DNA of 64,000 nucleotides from JBCCXZ01 sp965228005 (GCA_965228005.1 CBDDGV010000004.1:124001-188000), one strand, 5' to 3'; positions 23,743-34,085 are shown, numbered from the stretch's first letter. The notes: a model not told the origin generated them from the sequence alone. Numbers and translations are program-made.

Positions 23743-26250
23743 ATGGACGAGCACAACCCCACCGCCCCCGCCCTCGAACCCGCCGCCCCCTCGAAGAGCC
23801 CCTTGTGGCGTCGACTCCTGCCGGTGCTGGCCGCCCCGGCGGTGATCGCCGCGAGCGGGGTGCTGGCCTACACGCAGTTCTGGTCGATCGACGACGAACT
23901 GAACACGAGCAGCCCCGTGGCCCGCAGCGCGCCCCTGGCGAGCGAGGAGCTGAAGAGCCTGTTCGCAGAAGAAGCCGCGACCGAGCCCGCTGCCGAAGCG
24001 CCTGCTGAGGCTGAGGACCGCTACGCGGCGGACGACTCGGCGACGGACGCCGATCCTTTGGCCGACCTGTTCGCCGACGCCGCCCCGGAAGCCGCCGCGG
24101 CGGACGCTTCCGCCGAGGTGATGGTCGGCGACCGCTACGCGATGCCCGCCCAACCGGTTGCGGCTGAAGAGGCCGACTACCAGCAGCCGGAAACGGACGC
24201 CCCGACGCCGGCCGAGCCGGAGGTGACGCGCGGCCAAGACCCCGAAGGGTTCAACCCGCTGCGCGCCGCGGCAACGGCGACGATCGATCAAGAGGCCGCA
24301 GCCGCGTTCAGCGACGCGAAGCCGATCCCGCCGCTGAAGCAGCCCGAAGCCGACACCAAACCAGCGGCAGCGCTGCCGCTGGGCGCCGCGCCCGCGGCGA
24401 AGCCCTCCGGGCGTTACGCACCGAGCCCGGCGAGTCTGCGTCCCGAGCCCGCCGCCGCTTCGCCCTTGGCGAAGGTCGAGCCGCTGACGACGCCGACGCA
24501 CAGCTTGCCCGTGGACGGCGCGAACACCGCGACCCCTCTCGGCGCCGCGACGCAGCAACCCTCGCCGGTTCCGCAGGCGCTGGTGCAGCAGCCCACAACG
24601 CCCCCCAGCCGCAACGCCCAGGCCGACGGCGTTGTCGTGAATCCGTTCGCGGGCGCTGCGCTGGGTTCGCCGGCCGCGGCTGCCGCGGCGGCTCCAACGA
24701 ACAGCTACCCCGCGGCAGCGCTGCCGACCCCCGCCGCGTCGCGAACCCCGGCGATGGTCGAAACACCCTTGGCGAGCCGTTCCCCGCTGACCGATGAGCA
24801 GGCGCTCGGCGCCGAGAGCGTCGCGACCGACACGCCCCCCAGCCGTCCTTTGGGTACCGGCCGGCCCGGCGACGCGCAGCTCGAGGGGGCCCAGAGCCCG
24901 TCGCTCGGCCTTCAAAAAGTCGCCCCCGCCGAGATGCAGGTCGGCGAGGAGTGCGCCATCGCGCTCCGCGTGCAGAACACCGGCGGCCGCTCGGCCCAGG
25001 AAGTGACCATCGTCGACGAGGTGCCTCAGGGCACGCGGCTCGTGAGCACCACGCCGCGTGCGATGGTGCACGGCTCGAAGGTGACCTGGAACCTCGGCAC
25101 GCTCGCGGTGGGCGAAGAGCGCACCGTTCAGATGCGGCTGATGCCCGAGCAAGAGGGCGAGCTCGGCAGCGTGGCGACCGTTTCGTTCGCGGCGCAGGCG
25201 TCGGCGAAGTCTCGCTGCACGAAGCCGGAGCTCGCGTTGCGGCTCTCCTGCCCGTCGACGGTCCACGTCGGCGAGCAGCACCTGATCAAGATCGAGATCT
25301 CCAACCCCGGCAGCGGCGACGCGAAGAACGTCATCCTGCTGGAGACCGTCCCCGAGGGCGTGACGCACGAAGCCGGGCCTTCGCTCGAGTTTGAGGTCGG
25401 CACTCTCGCCGCGGGCGAGGCCCGCGAGCTGGAGTTGATTGTCACAGGCGAGCAAGCCGGGCGGATCGTCAACCGGATGACCGCCCAGGCGGACGCCGGG
25501 CTGCGGATCGACGCGGCTTGCGAATTCGAGATCGTCGCCCCCGCGCTGGAGGTGGCCGTCGAGGGACCGCAGCGGCGTTTCCTGGAGCGGCCCGCCTCGT
25601 ACCAGGTGAGCATCCAGAACCCCGGCACGGCCCCGGCCCGCGACGTGCGGCTGGTCACGCACCTGCCGCAGGGTTTGGAGTTCGTCTCGGCGAACAACAT
25701 GGGCGAGTACGACTCGAGCACCCACACCGTCCACTGGAGCCTCGCCGAGCTGCCCGCTTCCGAACGGGGCACGGTTGAGCTGGTCGCATTGCCCGTTGAG
25801 CCGGGCTCGCACACGCTCGAGGTGCACACCCAGGCGGCTTTGGGCCTGGAAGACCGGGCCGAGAAGCGGGTGACCGTCGAGGGCATCGCCGCGTTGAGCT
25901 TTGAGGTGACCGACCTGTCGAGCCCCATCGAGACCGGCGGCGAGACGACCTACGAGATACGCGTCTCCAACCAGGGCACAAAGGAAGCGGCGAACGTGCA
26001 GGTGGCCGCGATGCTGCCCGCGGGCCTGCGGGCCGTTTCCGCCTCGGGCGAGACGCGTCAACAGATCACCGGCCAGCAGGTGGTGTTCGCACCCATCGGC
26101 CGCTTGGCGCCGAAGGCCGAGACGAAGTACCGCGTGGTGGCCCAGGGCACGCGGCCCGGCGACCACCGCGTGCGGGTGCAAATCACGTCTGACGAGGTGC
26201 AGCAGCCGATCGTCAAAGAGGTGAGCACTCGCGTCTACGCGGATGAGTAG
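23743..26250 (+). CDS. Membrane-anchored protein with DUF11-type repeats
   Basis: 835 residues from the ATG at 23,743. A short cytoplasmic N-terminus and one membrane helix (RLLPVLAAPAVIAASGVLAY, about 25-44) precede a Pro/Ala-rich, low-complexity stretch to about residue 385. Four Ig-like DUF11/CARDB-type repeats follow, with NTGGRSAQEVTIVDEVPQGT, NPGSGDAKNVILLETVPEGV, NPGTAPARDVRLVTHLPQGL and NQGTKEAANVQVAAMLPAGL. This module is widespread in planctomycete envelope proteins. It is likely an elongated periplasmic or surface protein. It ends 7 bp from the convergent deacetylase-like gene. The 177-bp gap upstream shows no clear regulatory signal. Confidence 0.85.
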   Translation: MDEHNPTAPALEPAAPSKSPLWRRLLPVLAAPAVIAASGVLAYTQFWSIDDELNTSSPVARSAPLASEELKSLFAEEAATEPAAEAPAEAEDRYAADDSATDADPLADLFADAAPEAAAADASAEVMVGDRYAMPAQPVAAEEADYQQPETDAPTPAEPEVTRGQDPEGFNPLRAAATATIDQEAAAAFSDAKPIPPLKQPEADTKPAAALPLGAAPAAKPSGRYAPSPASLRPEPAAASPLAKVEPLTTPTHSLPVDGANTATPLGAATQQPSPVPQALVQQPTTPPSRNAQADGVVVNPFAGAALGSPAAAAAAAPTNSYPAAALPTPAASRTPAMVETPLASRSPLTDEQALGAESVATDTPPSRPLGTGRPGDAQLEGAQSPSLGLQKVAPAEMQVGEECAIALRVQNTGGRSAQEVTIVDEVPQGTRLVSTTPRAMVHGSKVTWNLGTLAVGEERTVQMRLMPEQEGELGSVATVSFAAQASAKSRCTKPELALRLSCPSTVHVGEQHLIKIEISNPGSGDAKNVILLETVPEGVTHEAGPSLEFEVGTLAAGEARELELIVTGEQAGRIVNRMTAQADAGLRIDAACEFEIVAPALEVAVEGPQRRFLERPASYQVSIQNPGTAPARDVRLVTHLPQGLEFVSANNMGEYDSSTHTVHWSLAELPASERGTVELVALPVEPGSHTLEVHTQAALGLEDRAEKRVTVEGIAALSFEVTDLSSPIETGGETTYEIRVSNQGTKEAANVQVAAMLPAGLRAVSASGETRQQITGQQVVFAPIGRLAPKAETKYRVVAQGTRPGDHRVRVQITSDEVQQPIVKEVSTRVYADE

Positions 26251-26257
26251 TACCTGC

Positions 26258-27205
<948 letters not shown>

Positions 27206-27358
27206 CGCGATGCCTGGGGGGCCATTCGACCGACGCAACCCGCGCCAGCGGCCCGATAGCTTGACACTCAAATTGCTGCCTGCATAGAGTTTAGTGTGGC
27301 CCGGGTCCGCTCCGCGGTCCGTGCGCCGCTCCCCCCTCCTCCGAACAGAGAAGCCGCC

Positions 27359-28717
27359 ATGCCCCGCGTATCCGTGACCTCGCTCTGTCTGGCCGCCTTG
27401 CTGGCCGTGTGCGCTCTTTCTGGCGACGCCTCGGCCCAGAAGAAGTTCAAGGTGCTGAAGAGGATGGATGTCCGCGAGGCCAAGCAACTCAGCCTGAAGG
27501 TCGCTACGGCGCTCGGCAGCGACGCGGCGTTCGCCGCCGGCAAGGCGGATGTCGACAAGTACTTCACGGGGTACTACTTCCCCGCCATGACGGGGGTGGA
27601 GCCCCAGCAGCTTGCCGGGCTCGGTAAGCTCCGTGAGGGTCTCTTCAAGCGGTACATCCGAGGCGCGAAGTCGGCCGACGGGCAGAAGCACCTCACGCAG
27701 TTGACCACGAAGCTGTCCGGGGTGATCGCCCTGGACAGCGGGTACCACCCGGCCGTGCGGTACAACGCCGTGCTGATCCTGGGCATGCTCGACGAGAAGT
27801 ACAGCGAGGGCGTCGGCCGCGACACCACGCCCCCCGTGCCCCTGGCCTCCAGCACCAAGGCGTTGCTGCTGCTGCTGGAGAAGGACCGGATCAAGGACAG
27901 CTACATCCCGCCGTCGCTGAAAGTGGGAGCGTTGATCGGGCTGAGCCGGCACGCGCGGTTCGGCATCCAGTCCGACCTGGCCCCCCAGGTGACCGCGGCC
28001 GCCGAGAAGGTGATCGCGCAGGACAAGACGCCCAAGGACATGAAGCGTTCGGTGCACAGCTGGATGAAGAAGCTAGCCGCCGAGGTGCTCGTGCGGCAGC
28101 AGGCCAAGTCGCTCTCGCCCGGCGTGCAGGCAGCGCTCGATAAGCTCATCGCCAAAGGCGTGAGCCTCGACGACCGCTGCGAGGTCGCCGGGCTGATGAA
28201 GCTGGTCGATTACCAGTCGGCCGCGGGCCTCTCCGGCGGCGAGACGGTCAACGCGCTCGGGCGGCTGACGCTCGACGTGCTCGAGGAAGAGTCCGAAGCG
28301 GCCGAGGAGTTCCTCGACGAGCTGCTGCAAGCCAACCGCGGCATCAGCTCCGGCCGGGGCGGGCGGGGCGGGTTCGGCGGCGGCGGGTATGGAGGCAGGC
28401 GCGGCGACACGGGCCCCGCCTACGAACGCCGCAGGGTGCTGGCCCGCGTGGTGCAGGTCCGCGACGCGATGAACAGCCTGGCCCCGGCGCTGGATGGCGA
28501 AGCCGCTTCGCGGAAAGACGCCCTGCTTGGGCCGATCGACCAGTTGATCGAAGTCTCGACCGGCAAGGACCCCTTCGACCAGGATGTCGCCAAGGAGGTC
28601 AACCGGGCGCACACGGAGGTGAAGCGGCTCGTAAGCCAGTGGATGCCGGTCGAGGAGCCGGCCGAGAAAGCCGACCCGCTCGCGGAAGAAGCCGAAGCGC
28701 TGTCGCTCGCCGAGTAG
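27359..28717 (+). CDS. Exported alpha-helical protein of unknown function (HEAT-like)
   Basis: 452 residues from the ATG at 27,359 with a signal peptide (LCLAALLAVCALSGDASA). The mature part is predominantly helical, with HEAT-like stretches (VRYNAVLILGMLDEKY, PPSLKVGALIGLSRHARFG). A Gly/Arg-rich loop (GRGGRGGFGGGGYGGRRGD) lies near residues 331-349 and an acidic C-terminal end near 440-452. I do not recognise a named family or catalytic residues. It is monocistronic and convergent with a membrane protein gene 21 bp downstream. Confidence 0.8.
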   Translation: MPRVSVTSLCLAALLAVCALSGDASAQKKFKVLKRMDVREAKQLSLKVATALGSDAAFAAGKADVDKYFTGYYFPAMTGVEPQQLAGLGKLREGLFKRYIRGAKSADGQKHLTQLTTKLSGVIALDSGYHPAVRYNAVLILGMLDEKYSEGVGRDTTPPVPLASSTKALLLLLEKDRIKDSYIPPSLKVGALIGLSRHARFGIQSDLAPQVTAAAEKVIAQDKTPKDMKRSVHSWMKKLAAEVLVRQQAKSLSPGVQAALDKLIAKGVSLDDRCEVAGLMKLVDYQSAAGLSGGETVNALGRLTLDVLEEESEAAEEFLDELLQANRGISSGRGGRGGFGGGGYGGRRGDTGPAYERRRVLARVVQVRDAMNSLAPALDGEAASRKDALLGPIDQLIEVSTGKDPFDQDVAKEVNRAHTEVKRLVSQWMPVEEPAEKADPLAEEAEALSLAE

Positions 28718-28738
28718 CGGTGCCGCCCGACGCGGAGC

Positions 28739-29296
28739 CTAGCGCTTGTTCGAGGCGAGCACCGGCAGCGTCCGACGGCTGGCGAACTCGCCCGCGATCA
28801 TCAGGCACGCGGCCAGCACCGTCATGTAGAACAGGTCGCCGGTGAGCATCGCCCGGTAGAAGGGCACCCCGGCGGCGTAGCACTCGCCGAGCCCGGCGAG
28901 CGTCTTCGGGTAGCTGCTCTTGAACGCCCAGACCGCGAAGTTGGTGACGACGAAGAACGCCTTCGCCGGCGCCACGCCGCACAGCGCGAACAGGCCGACC
29001 TGCGTCTTCGGCGAACGCCCCCGGGCCATGCGGCCGAAGAGCAGCGGCAGCACCATCATCAGGTGGACCGACGCCTGCACCCAGTAGTTGTCGTGCACCG
29101 GCAGCGTCAGGTCGGACACCACGAGCACGCTCACCGGCAGCAGCACCGCCGCCAGGGTGCTGGCGAAGTAGTAGCCGCCCACCGCGGTCACCGCCGCCAT
29201 GGGGGTGAAGTTCCACGTCGGCTGGGCCCAGCGTCCGATCACGCCGATGGCGAGCAGCAGGGCAAACACGGTCAGGTCGCGGGCGTGGGCTTTCAT
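28739..29296 (-). CDS. DUF6580-type polytopic membrane protein
   Basis: 185 residues from the ATG at 29,296. There are about five hydrophobic segments. The opening FALLLAIGVIGRW, then WNFTPMAAVTAVGGYYF, LPVSVLVVSDLTLPVHDNYW and TGDLFYMTVLAACLMI follow the pattern of DUF6580 proteins, which are predicted membrane transport proteins related to ECF S components. It lies 70 bp downstream of the DUF4430 gene on the same strand. The substrate is unknown. Confidence 0.78.
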   Translation of the reverse strand: MKAHARDLTVFALLLAIGVIGRWAQPTWNFTPMAAVTAVGGYYFASTLAAVLLPVSVLVVSDLTLPVHDNYWVQASVHLMMVLPLLFGRMARGRSPKTQVGLFALCGVAPAKAFFVVTNFAVWAFKSSYPKTLAGLGECYAAGVPFYRAMLTGDLFYMTVLAACLMIAGEFASRRTLPVLASNKR

Positions 29297-29366
29297 CGCT
29301 GGGGCCGTCTTCGAGTGGGGGCGTTGCGGGAAGGCCGGCGGGGCGACGCCCGCCGGGCCCGTCATT

Positions 29367-29861
29367 CTACGGCTGCGGTGCGAGGGTCCACAAGACGCCG
29401 TCGCCCGGCTCGAGCGGCTGCACGCAGAAGCCCACCTGGGCCCGCTCGCCGTTGACCTCGTACTGCCAGTTTCGGCCGCCGACGCCCTCGTTCTCCACCC
29501 CGCCGATGGAAGTCAGAAACCCGGTCTCGCCGCTGCCCGTGTAGCGGAACTGGAGCGGTTCTCCCGCGCCCTGCCGGGCAAGCCCCATCGCGAGGTCCAC
29601 CGTCAGGCCGTCCTGCCAAGGAACGGCTGGGTACTCCTCGCGGCGGCCATCGCCGTAGTCGATGACCAGGGAGACGGTCGCCGCCGGGTCGGAGGCAGGC
29701 CCGGCAGACTGTCCCCCGGGCCGCTCTTCGGGGGAGGAGAGCCCGAACCCCAGCCGCAACACGACGATCAGGACCAAGACGCCCGCCAGCAAAGCCGGCA
29801 GCAGCCAGGGTTTGCCGCTCTCGGGCGTCGCGTCGTCTGGGCCTTGTGCGGGGTCTGCCAT
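29367..29861 (-). CDS. Membrane-anchored DUF4430 (transcobalamin-like C-terminal) domain protein
   Basis: 164 residues from the ATG at 29,861. One membrane anchor (WLLPALLAGVLVLIVVLRLGF, about 18-38) precedes a linker and a single DUF4430 domain (about 60-164). Landmarks are TVDLAMGLARQ, FLTSIGGVENEGVGGRNWQY and LEPGDGVLWTLAP; the G-x-x-N-x-W-x-Y pattern is typical. In other proteins this domain occurs in cobalamin-binding or surface proteins, so binding of a small ligand is conceivable but unproven. It is divergent from the fadJ-type gene. Confidence 0.8.
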   Translation of the reverse strand: MADPAQGPDDATPESGKPWLLPALLAGVLVLIVVLRLGFGLSSPEERPGGQSAGPASDPAATVSLVIDYGDGRREEYPAVPWQDGLTVDLAMGLARQGAGEPLQFRYTGSGETGFLTSIGGVENEGVGGRNWQYEVNGERAQVGFCVQPLEPGDGVLWTLAPQP

Positions 29862-29961
29862 AGAATTGGACGATACCCGCTCGCCGGAGCGATCGCTAGT
29901 TTCGATCGCCCCGCAGTTCTTCGGGTCAGCAGCAGAACAACTCCGCAGCAAGCAACGCAGC

Positions 29962-32154
29962 ATGGCCGACGCCTCGATCCTCTCGCTCGGCTACCCCGAA
30001 GAGGGCGTCGCCGCCATCGCCATCGACAACCCCCACAAGGGGGCCAACGTCCTCTCGCAATCGGTGCTCGCCGACCTGGAGCGGCTGCTCGACGAGGTCG
30101 ACGCCAAGGCCGCGGCCGACGGGCTCGACGGGCTGGTGATCTACTCGGCCGAGCCGCGCAACTTTATCGCCGGCGCCGACCTCCGCGAGTTCGTCGCCAA
30201 GCTCGAACAACGCTCCGCCGCGACCAACCCCGAAGCGGCCGACCGGGAGGAAGTCGCCCTCGCCCGCCGCGGGCAGAAGCTGTTCGGCCGCTTGTCGTCG
30301 TGCCCCTACGTCACGGTGGCGGCGATCCACGGCTCGTGCATGGGCGGCGGCTCGGAGCTGGCCGTCTGGTGCGACCGCCGGGTGATGGCCCGCGAGGGCG
30401 TGAAGTTCGCCTTCCCCGAGGTGAAGCTCGGTATCTACCCCGGCTGGGGCGGCACGGCACGCACGCCGCGCATCGTCGGGCTGGGCAACGCGGTGGAGCT
30501 GGTCACCGGCGGCGAGCCGGTCGACGCCCACGCCGCCGCCGCGATGGGCCTGGCCGACGACGTTGCCGACAAAGAAGACATCGTCGACGCCGCCATCCGC
30601 CTGATCCGCGCCGAGAAGCGTACCCCCCAGTACCTCTGCGACCGCGAGCGGTGGAAGGGCCCCGTGCCGATCGGCGACATGGAGCTCGCCTTCCTCGGCG
30701 CCACGGCCAGCGCGTACATCCAGGGCCAGACCAAGGGCCACTACCCCGCCCCGTTGGTCGCGCTCGAGCTGATGCTCGGCGCGGCAGGCGTCGACCTCGA
30801 CACCGCTTGCGAAATGGAGGCCGAGGGTTTTGACGAGGTGTTCGGCACGCCGGTCAACCGCTCGCTGCTGAACGTCTTCTTCCTGCAGGACCGCAACAAG
30901 AAGCAGGCTCCGCGGCCCAAGCCCGACCAGCTCCGCCACACCGTGGGTGTGGTCGGCGCGGGCGTGATGGGCCAGGGCATCGCCGCGGCCGCTGCGAAAC
31001 GCGGCGTGGCGGTGGTGATCGGCGACGCCTCGCACGAGGCCGCCGCCCGGGGCGTGCAGGGCGTGCTCACCGAGGCCAGCTACAACAAGAAGACCAAGGG
31101 CCCCGACGCCGAGAAGGCGATCGAACTCGCCCCCGCCGTCCGCCCCGCCGACACGGGCGACGACTACTCCGTGGCCGACATCGTCGTCGAAGCGATCTTC
31201 GAAGACGCCGACGCCAAGCGGGCGCTGTACTCCGAAGTCGAGCCGCGGATGAAGCCCGGCGCGATCCTCTGCACCAACACCTCGACCATCCCGGTGACCG
31301 AGCTGGCCCGCGACCTGGCCCGCCCCGAGGAGTTTTGCGGGCTGCACTTCTTCAACCCCGTGCGGCGGATGCCGCTGGTGGAGGTGATCCGCGGCGAGCA
31401 GACGAGCGACGCCACCGTCGCCGCCGCGCAGCTGTACGCCCGGCAGATCGGCAAGTCGCCCATCGTGGTGGCCGACGGCCCCGGCTTCCTGGTGAACCGC
31501 GTGCTGATGCCGTACATGAACGAGGCCCTGCTGCTGGTGCAGGAGGGCGCCTCGCTGAAGAAGGTCGACCGCGTCGCCGAGGCGTTCGGCATGCCGATGG
31601 GCCCGATCACGCTGTACGACACCGTGGGGCTGGACGTCGCGGTGCACGCGGGCGTGGTCATGCGGGCGGCGTTCCCCGACCGGGTGGCCGGCTCGGAAGT
31701 TCTGCCCGCGATGGTCGAGGCCGGCCGGCTCGGCCAGAAGAACGGCCGCGGGTTCTACGACCACGCCCCCGACAAACGCGGCAAGAGTGGGGCTTCCAAG
31801 ACACGGCCGAAACCCTCCGACGAAGCCCAAGCGATCGTCGGTCGCTTCCGCACCGCCGACGAGCCGACCGGCGACCTCACCGACCGGCTGCTGCTGCCGA
31901 TGCTGCTCGAAGCCACGCGCATCATCGAAGACGGCATCGTCGAAGACGTACGCGACGTCGACCTGGGGCTGATCTACGGCATCGGCTTCCCGCCGCACAA
32001 GGGCGGCCTGTTCTTCTGGGCCGACACGATCGGGGCCGCGGAGATCATGAAGCGATTGGAGCCGCTGGCCGAACTCGGTGCGCGTTACCAGCCTACCGAG
32101 TTGCTGATGGAAGTCGCCGCGTCCAACGGCAAGTTCTACGACTTGAAGAAATAG
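29962..32154 (+). CDS. fadJ: Bifunctional enoyl-CoA hydratase/3-hydroxyacyl-CoA dehydrogenase (alpha subunit of fatty-acid oxidation)
   Basis: 730 residues from the ATG at 29,962. The crotonase domain (about 1-290) has FIAGADLREF, HGSCMGGGSELA and FPEVKLGIYPGWGGT, with the catalytic Glu in the last motif. The NAD-binding dehydrogenase domain starts at VGVVGAGVMGQGIAAAA near residue 330. It continues with FCGLHFFNPVRRMPLVEVI, which includes the catalytic His, and two C-terminal 3HCDH domains (VLMPYMNEALLLVQEG, GRGFYD). The enzyme carries out steps 2 and 3 of beta-oxidation. The thiolase gene follows after 81 bp, so the pair makes the complete fatty-acid-oxidation complex. Confidence 0.93.
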   Translation: MADASILSLGYPEEGVAAIAIDNPHKGANVLSQSVLADLERLLDEVDAKAAADGLDGLVIYSAEPRNFIAGADLREFVAKLEQRSAATNPEAADREEVALARRGQKLFGRLSSCPYVTVAAIHGSCMGGGSELAVWCDRRVMAREGVKFAFPEVKLGIYPGWGGTARTPRIVGLGNAVELVTGGEPVDAHAAAAMGLADDVADKEDIVDAAIRLIRAEKRTPQYLCDRERWKGPVPIGDMELAFLGATASAYIQGQTKGHYPAPLVALELMLGAAGVDLDTACEMEAEGFDEVFGTPVNRSLLNVFFLQDRNKKQAPRPKPDQLRHTVGVVGAGVMGQGIAAAAAKRGVAVVIGDASHEAAARGVQGVLTEASYNKKTKGPDAEKAIELAPAVRPADTGDDYSVADIVVEAIFEDADAKRALYSEVEPRMKPGAILCTNTSTIPVTELARDLARPEEFCGLHFFNPVRRMPLVEVIRGEQTSDATVAAAQLYARQIGKSPIVVADGPGFLVNRVLMPYMNEALLLVQEGASLKKVDRVAEAFGMPMGPITLYDTVGLDVAVHAGVVMRAAFPDRVAGSEVLPAMVEAGRLGQKNGRGFYDHAPDKRGKSGASKTRPKPSDEAQAIVGRFRTADEPTGDLTDRLLLPMLLEATRIIEDGIVEDVRDVDLGLIYGIGFPPHKGGLFFWADTIGAAEIMKRLEPLAELGARYQPTELLMEVAASNGKFYDLKK

Positions 32155-32235
32155 CCACAGATGGACGCAGATAAACGCAGATAGTCGGAATCCTGTCGAT
32201 CCTGTTTCATCCTGTTATCCTGTCGATTCTTCTGT
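32155..32235. repeat. Phased short repeats between fadJ and the thiolase gene
   Basis: Two successive motifs of about 10-12 bp period: CAGATGGACGCAGATAAACG (about 32,158-32,182) and GAATCCTGTCGATCCTGTTT with ATCCTGTTATCCTGTCGATT (about 32,188-32,227). The second also occurs next to uvrA at 41,467-41,490 and at 40,462-40,486. They make up nearly the whole spacer of the operon. Confidence 0.65.
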
Positions 32236-33393
32236 ATGCGAACGCCTGTTGTTATCGACTGTTGCCGGACCGCTGTTGGGCGTGCTCACGCGGAGAGCGG
32301 CGTCTTCCGTGAAGTGCGTGCCGACGACCTCGCCGCGGCCGTCATCGGGGCGATCGTCTCCCGCACCGGCATCGACCCGGCCGTGGTGGAAGACGTGGTG
32401 CTCGGCTGCGTCAAACAAGAGGGCGAGCAGGGGCTGAACGTCGCCCGCGTGGCGTCGCTCGTCGCGGGGATCCCCGCCGAGGCGGCGGGCGCTTCGGTCA
32501 ACCGGCTCTGCGGGAGCAGCCTGCAGGCGCTCAACCAGGCGTGCCACGCCATCGCCGCCGGCGCCGAGGACGTGCACATCGTCGGCGGCGTCGAGCACAT
32601 GCACCACCTCCCCATGGAGCAGGGCGCCGACTTCAGCCCCCGCCTGTTCGGCCCCACCTCCAAGGGCGCGCTCGCCATGGGCGTGACGGCCGAGTTCCTC
32701 GCCCAGTCGCAAGGCATCAGCCGCGAAGACCAAGACGCCTTCGCCCTGGCCAGCCACCAGAAGGCCGCCGCCGCGACCGAGGCGGGAGAGTTCGCCGGCG
32801 AGATTATCCCCGTCTGGGGACGTAACGAAGAGGGCCACCGCACGCTGATCGAAAACGACCAGTGCATCCGCCCCGACACCAGCGGCGAGGCGCTCGCCGC
32901 CCTCAAGCCGGCGTTTATGCCGGTGGTCGGCACCGTGACGGCGGGCAACAGCTCGCCGCTGAACGACGGCGCGGCGGCGATGCTCGTGATGAGCGAAGAC
33001 CAAGCTATCGACTTGGGCCTGAAGCCGATCGCCAAGGTCCGCGCGACGGCGGTGGCCGGCGTCGACCCCGCGGTGATGGGCACCGGCCCGATCCCCGCCA
33101 CGAAGAAGGCCCTCAAGCGGGCCGGCGTCACGATGGCCGACATCGACCTGGTCGAACTGAACGAGGCCTTCGCCGCTCAGGCGCTCGCGTGCATGGGCGC
33201 CCTGGAGATGGACCCCGCCAAGGTAAACGTCCGCGGCGGAGCCATCGCCATCGGCCACCCGTTGGGCGCAAGCGGCGCCCGCATCGCGACCACGCTGCTG
33301 CACGCCATGGCCGCCCGCGACGCCACGCTCGGCCTCGCCACGATGTGCATCGGCTTGGGCCAAGGCGTGGCGACGGTGTTTGAGAGGGTGTAG
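32236..33393 (+). CDS. fadA: Acetyl-CoA C-acyltransferase (3-ketoacyl-CoA thiolase)
   Basis: 385 residues. The acylated Cys lies in NRLCGSSLQALNQ near residue 92. The catalytic His is in GGAIAIGHPLGASGAR near 341, and the second Cys in TMCIGLGQGVATVFE near 371. The whole length and motif order fit type I thiolases; ELNEAFAAQALACM is the NEAF box. It works with the upstream bifunctional protein in beta-oxidation. The last 12 codons plus stop have a diverged copy about 600 bp downstream (33,997-34,038). Confidence 0.93.
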   Translation: MRTPVVIDCCRTAVGRAHAESGVFREVRADDLAAAVIGAIVSRTGIDPAVVEDVVLGCVKQEGEQGLNVARVASLVAGIPAEAAGASVNRLCGSSLQALNQACHAIAAGAEDVHIVGGVEHMHHLPMEQGADFSPRLFGPTSKGALAMGVTAEFLAQSQGISREDQDAFALASHQKAAAATEAGEFAGEIIPVWGRNEEGHRTLIENDQCIRPDTSGEALAALKPAFMPVVGTVTAGNSSPLNDGAAAMLVMSEDQAIDLGLKPIAKVRATAVAGVDPAVMGTGPIPATKKALKRAGVTMADIDLVELNEAFAAQALACMGALEMDPAKVNVRGGAIAIGHPLGASGARIATTLLHAMAARDATLGLATMCIGLGQGVATVFERV

Positions 33394-33465
33394 AGGTCAG
33401 TGGTCGGAGGTCAGGCACAAGCGATGCCGAGAACGCGCTGGCGTGACTGCCATCCGCTCCGACCC

Positions 33466-33894
33466 TCATTCGATTGGCTCGCCGTAGTCGTCTTCCCACG
33501 GCAGTGAGCCAACATCGACATAGGCGTGGCAGTGGGAGCATTCCTGCGTAGTGCCGTCTAGCGAAGCCGGGAAACTGGTTGGTTTATCGCACTCTTCGCA
33601 GACAACACCGATGTTTGACCCGCTCCCAGATTTTTCTTTTTCTTTCGCGGCGCGGGCTCTCTTCTGCTCTTCAAACTCTTGGATCAAGAGCCCTGCGGCT
33701 TCGGCGTCTTGTCGGTCAACCATCACGTTGGGCTGATGAAACTGACTGATCCTCCCACCCATCCACAGTGTTACCGTTGATTGATCCTCAACCGCGTGGG
33801 ACCGGATACCTTCGTTCTGGAGCACATCGACAATGAGGTGCGCCTCAACGTTCGACTCCGCAGTGTAAACAACAACCGGGTCCTCAAGTTTCAT
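33466..33894 (-). CDS. DUF2007-type protein with C-terminal zinc ribbon
   Basis: 142 residues. The N-terminal domain (VVVYTAESNVEAHLIVDVLQNEGI, then NVMVDRQDAEAAGLLIQEF) matches DUF2007, a small ferredoxin-like fold labelled putative signal-transducing protein. A charged linker (KRARAAKEKEKSGSGS) leads to a zinc ribbon with CEEC and CSHCH. The G+C content is visibly lower than that of the flanking fad genes. It is transcribed against the thiolase gene and sits between the thiolase 3' end and a diverged copy of that 3' end, which suggests acquired DNA. Confidence 0.8.
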   Translation of the reverse strand: MKLEDPVVVYTAESNVEAHLIVDVLQNEGIRSHAVEDQSTVTLWMGGRISQFHQPNVMVDRQDAEAAGLLIQEFEEQKRARAAKEKEKSGSGSNIGVVCEECDKPTSFPASLDGTTQECSHCHAYVDVGSLPWEDDYGEPIE

Positions 33895-33996
33895 GCTTGC
33901 ACCCGCTTAATGAAGAATGGACCTTCACAATACGCCGCGAAGTCTATCGCTTCACTAATGCATGCAACAAGGCGGATAGCGGACAGGCGCTGCGAC

Positions 33997-34038
33997 CATC
34001 TCGGCCAGGACGCAGCGACCGTCTTCGAGCGCATCTAG
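33997..34038 (+). pseudogene. Orphan fragment of a thiolase 3' end
   Basis: In frame the segment reads LGQDAATVFERI followed by a TAG stop. The intact thiolase ends LGQGVATVFERV and TAG at 33,393; 9 of 12 residues agree while most synonymous positions differ. Upstream of the fragment no further thiolase sequence is recognisable. It is in the same orientation as the intact gene. It could be a remnant from a diverged thiolase brought in with, or displaced by, the DUF2007 DNA. Confidence 0.5.
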
Positions 34039-34085
34039 CCCTTTGGGCCATGAACGCCAATGAGCCCCGCGCGACTCGACGGTGT

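Noticed and set aside
23692..26181. Long minus-strand frame opposite the DUF11 gene
   Set aside because: No motif and a biased composition; the plus-strand frame has a membrane anchor and four DUF11-type repeats.
29926..31998. Long minus-strand frame opposite fadJ
   Set aside because: Antisense shadow; fadJ on the plus strand is complete with all catalytic motifs.
33781..34038. Plus-strand frame of 85 codons that ends in the thiolase-like LGQDAATVFERI
   Set aside because: Its first two thirds are antisense to the DUF2007 gene; only the last 12 codons resemble thiolase, so it is treated as a gene fragment and not as a gene.
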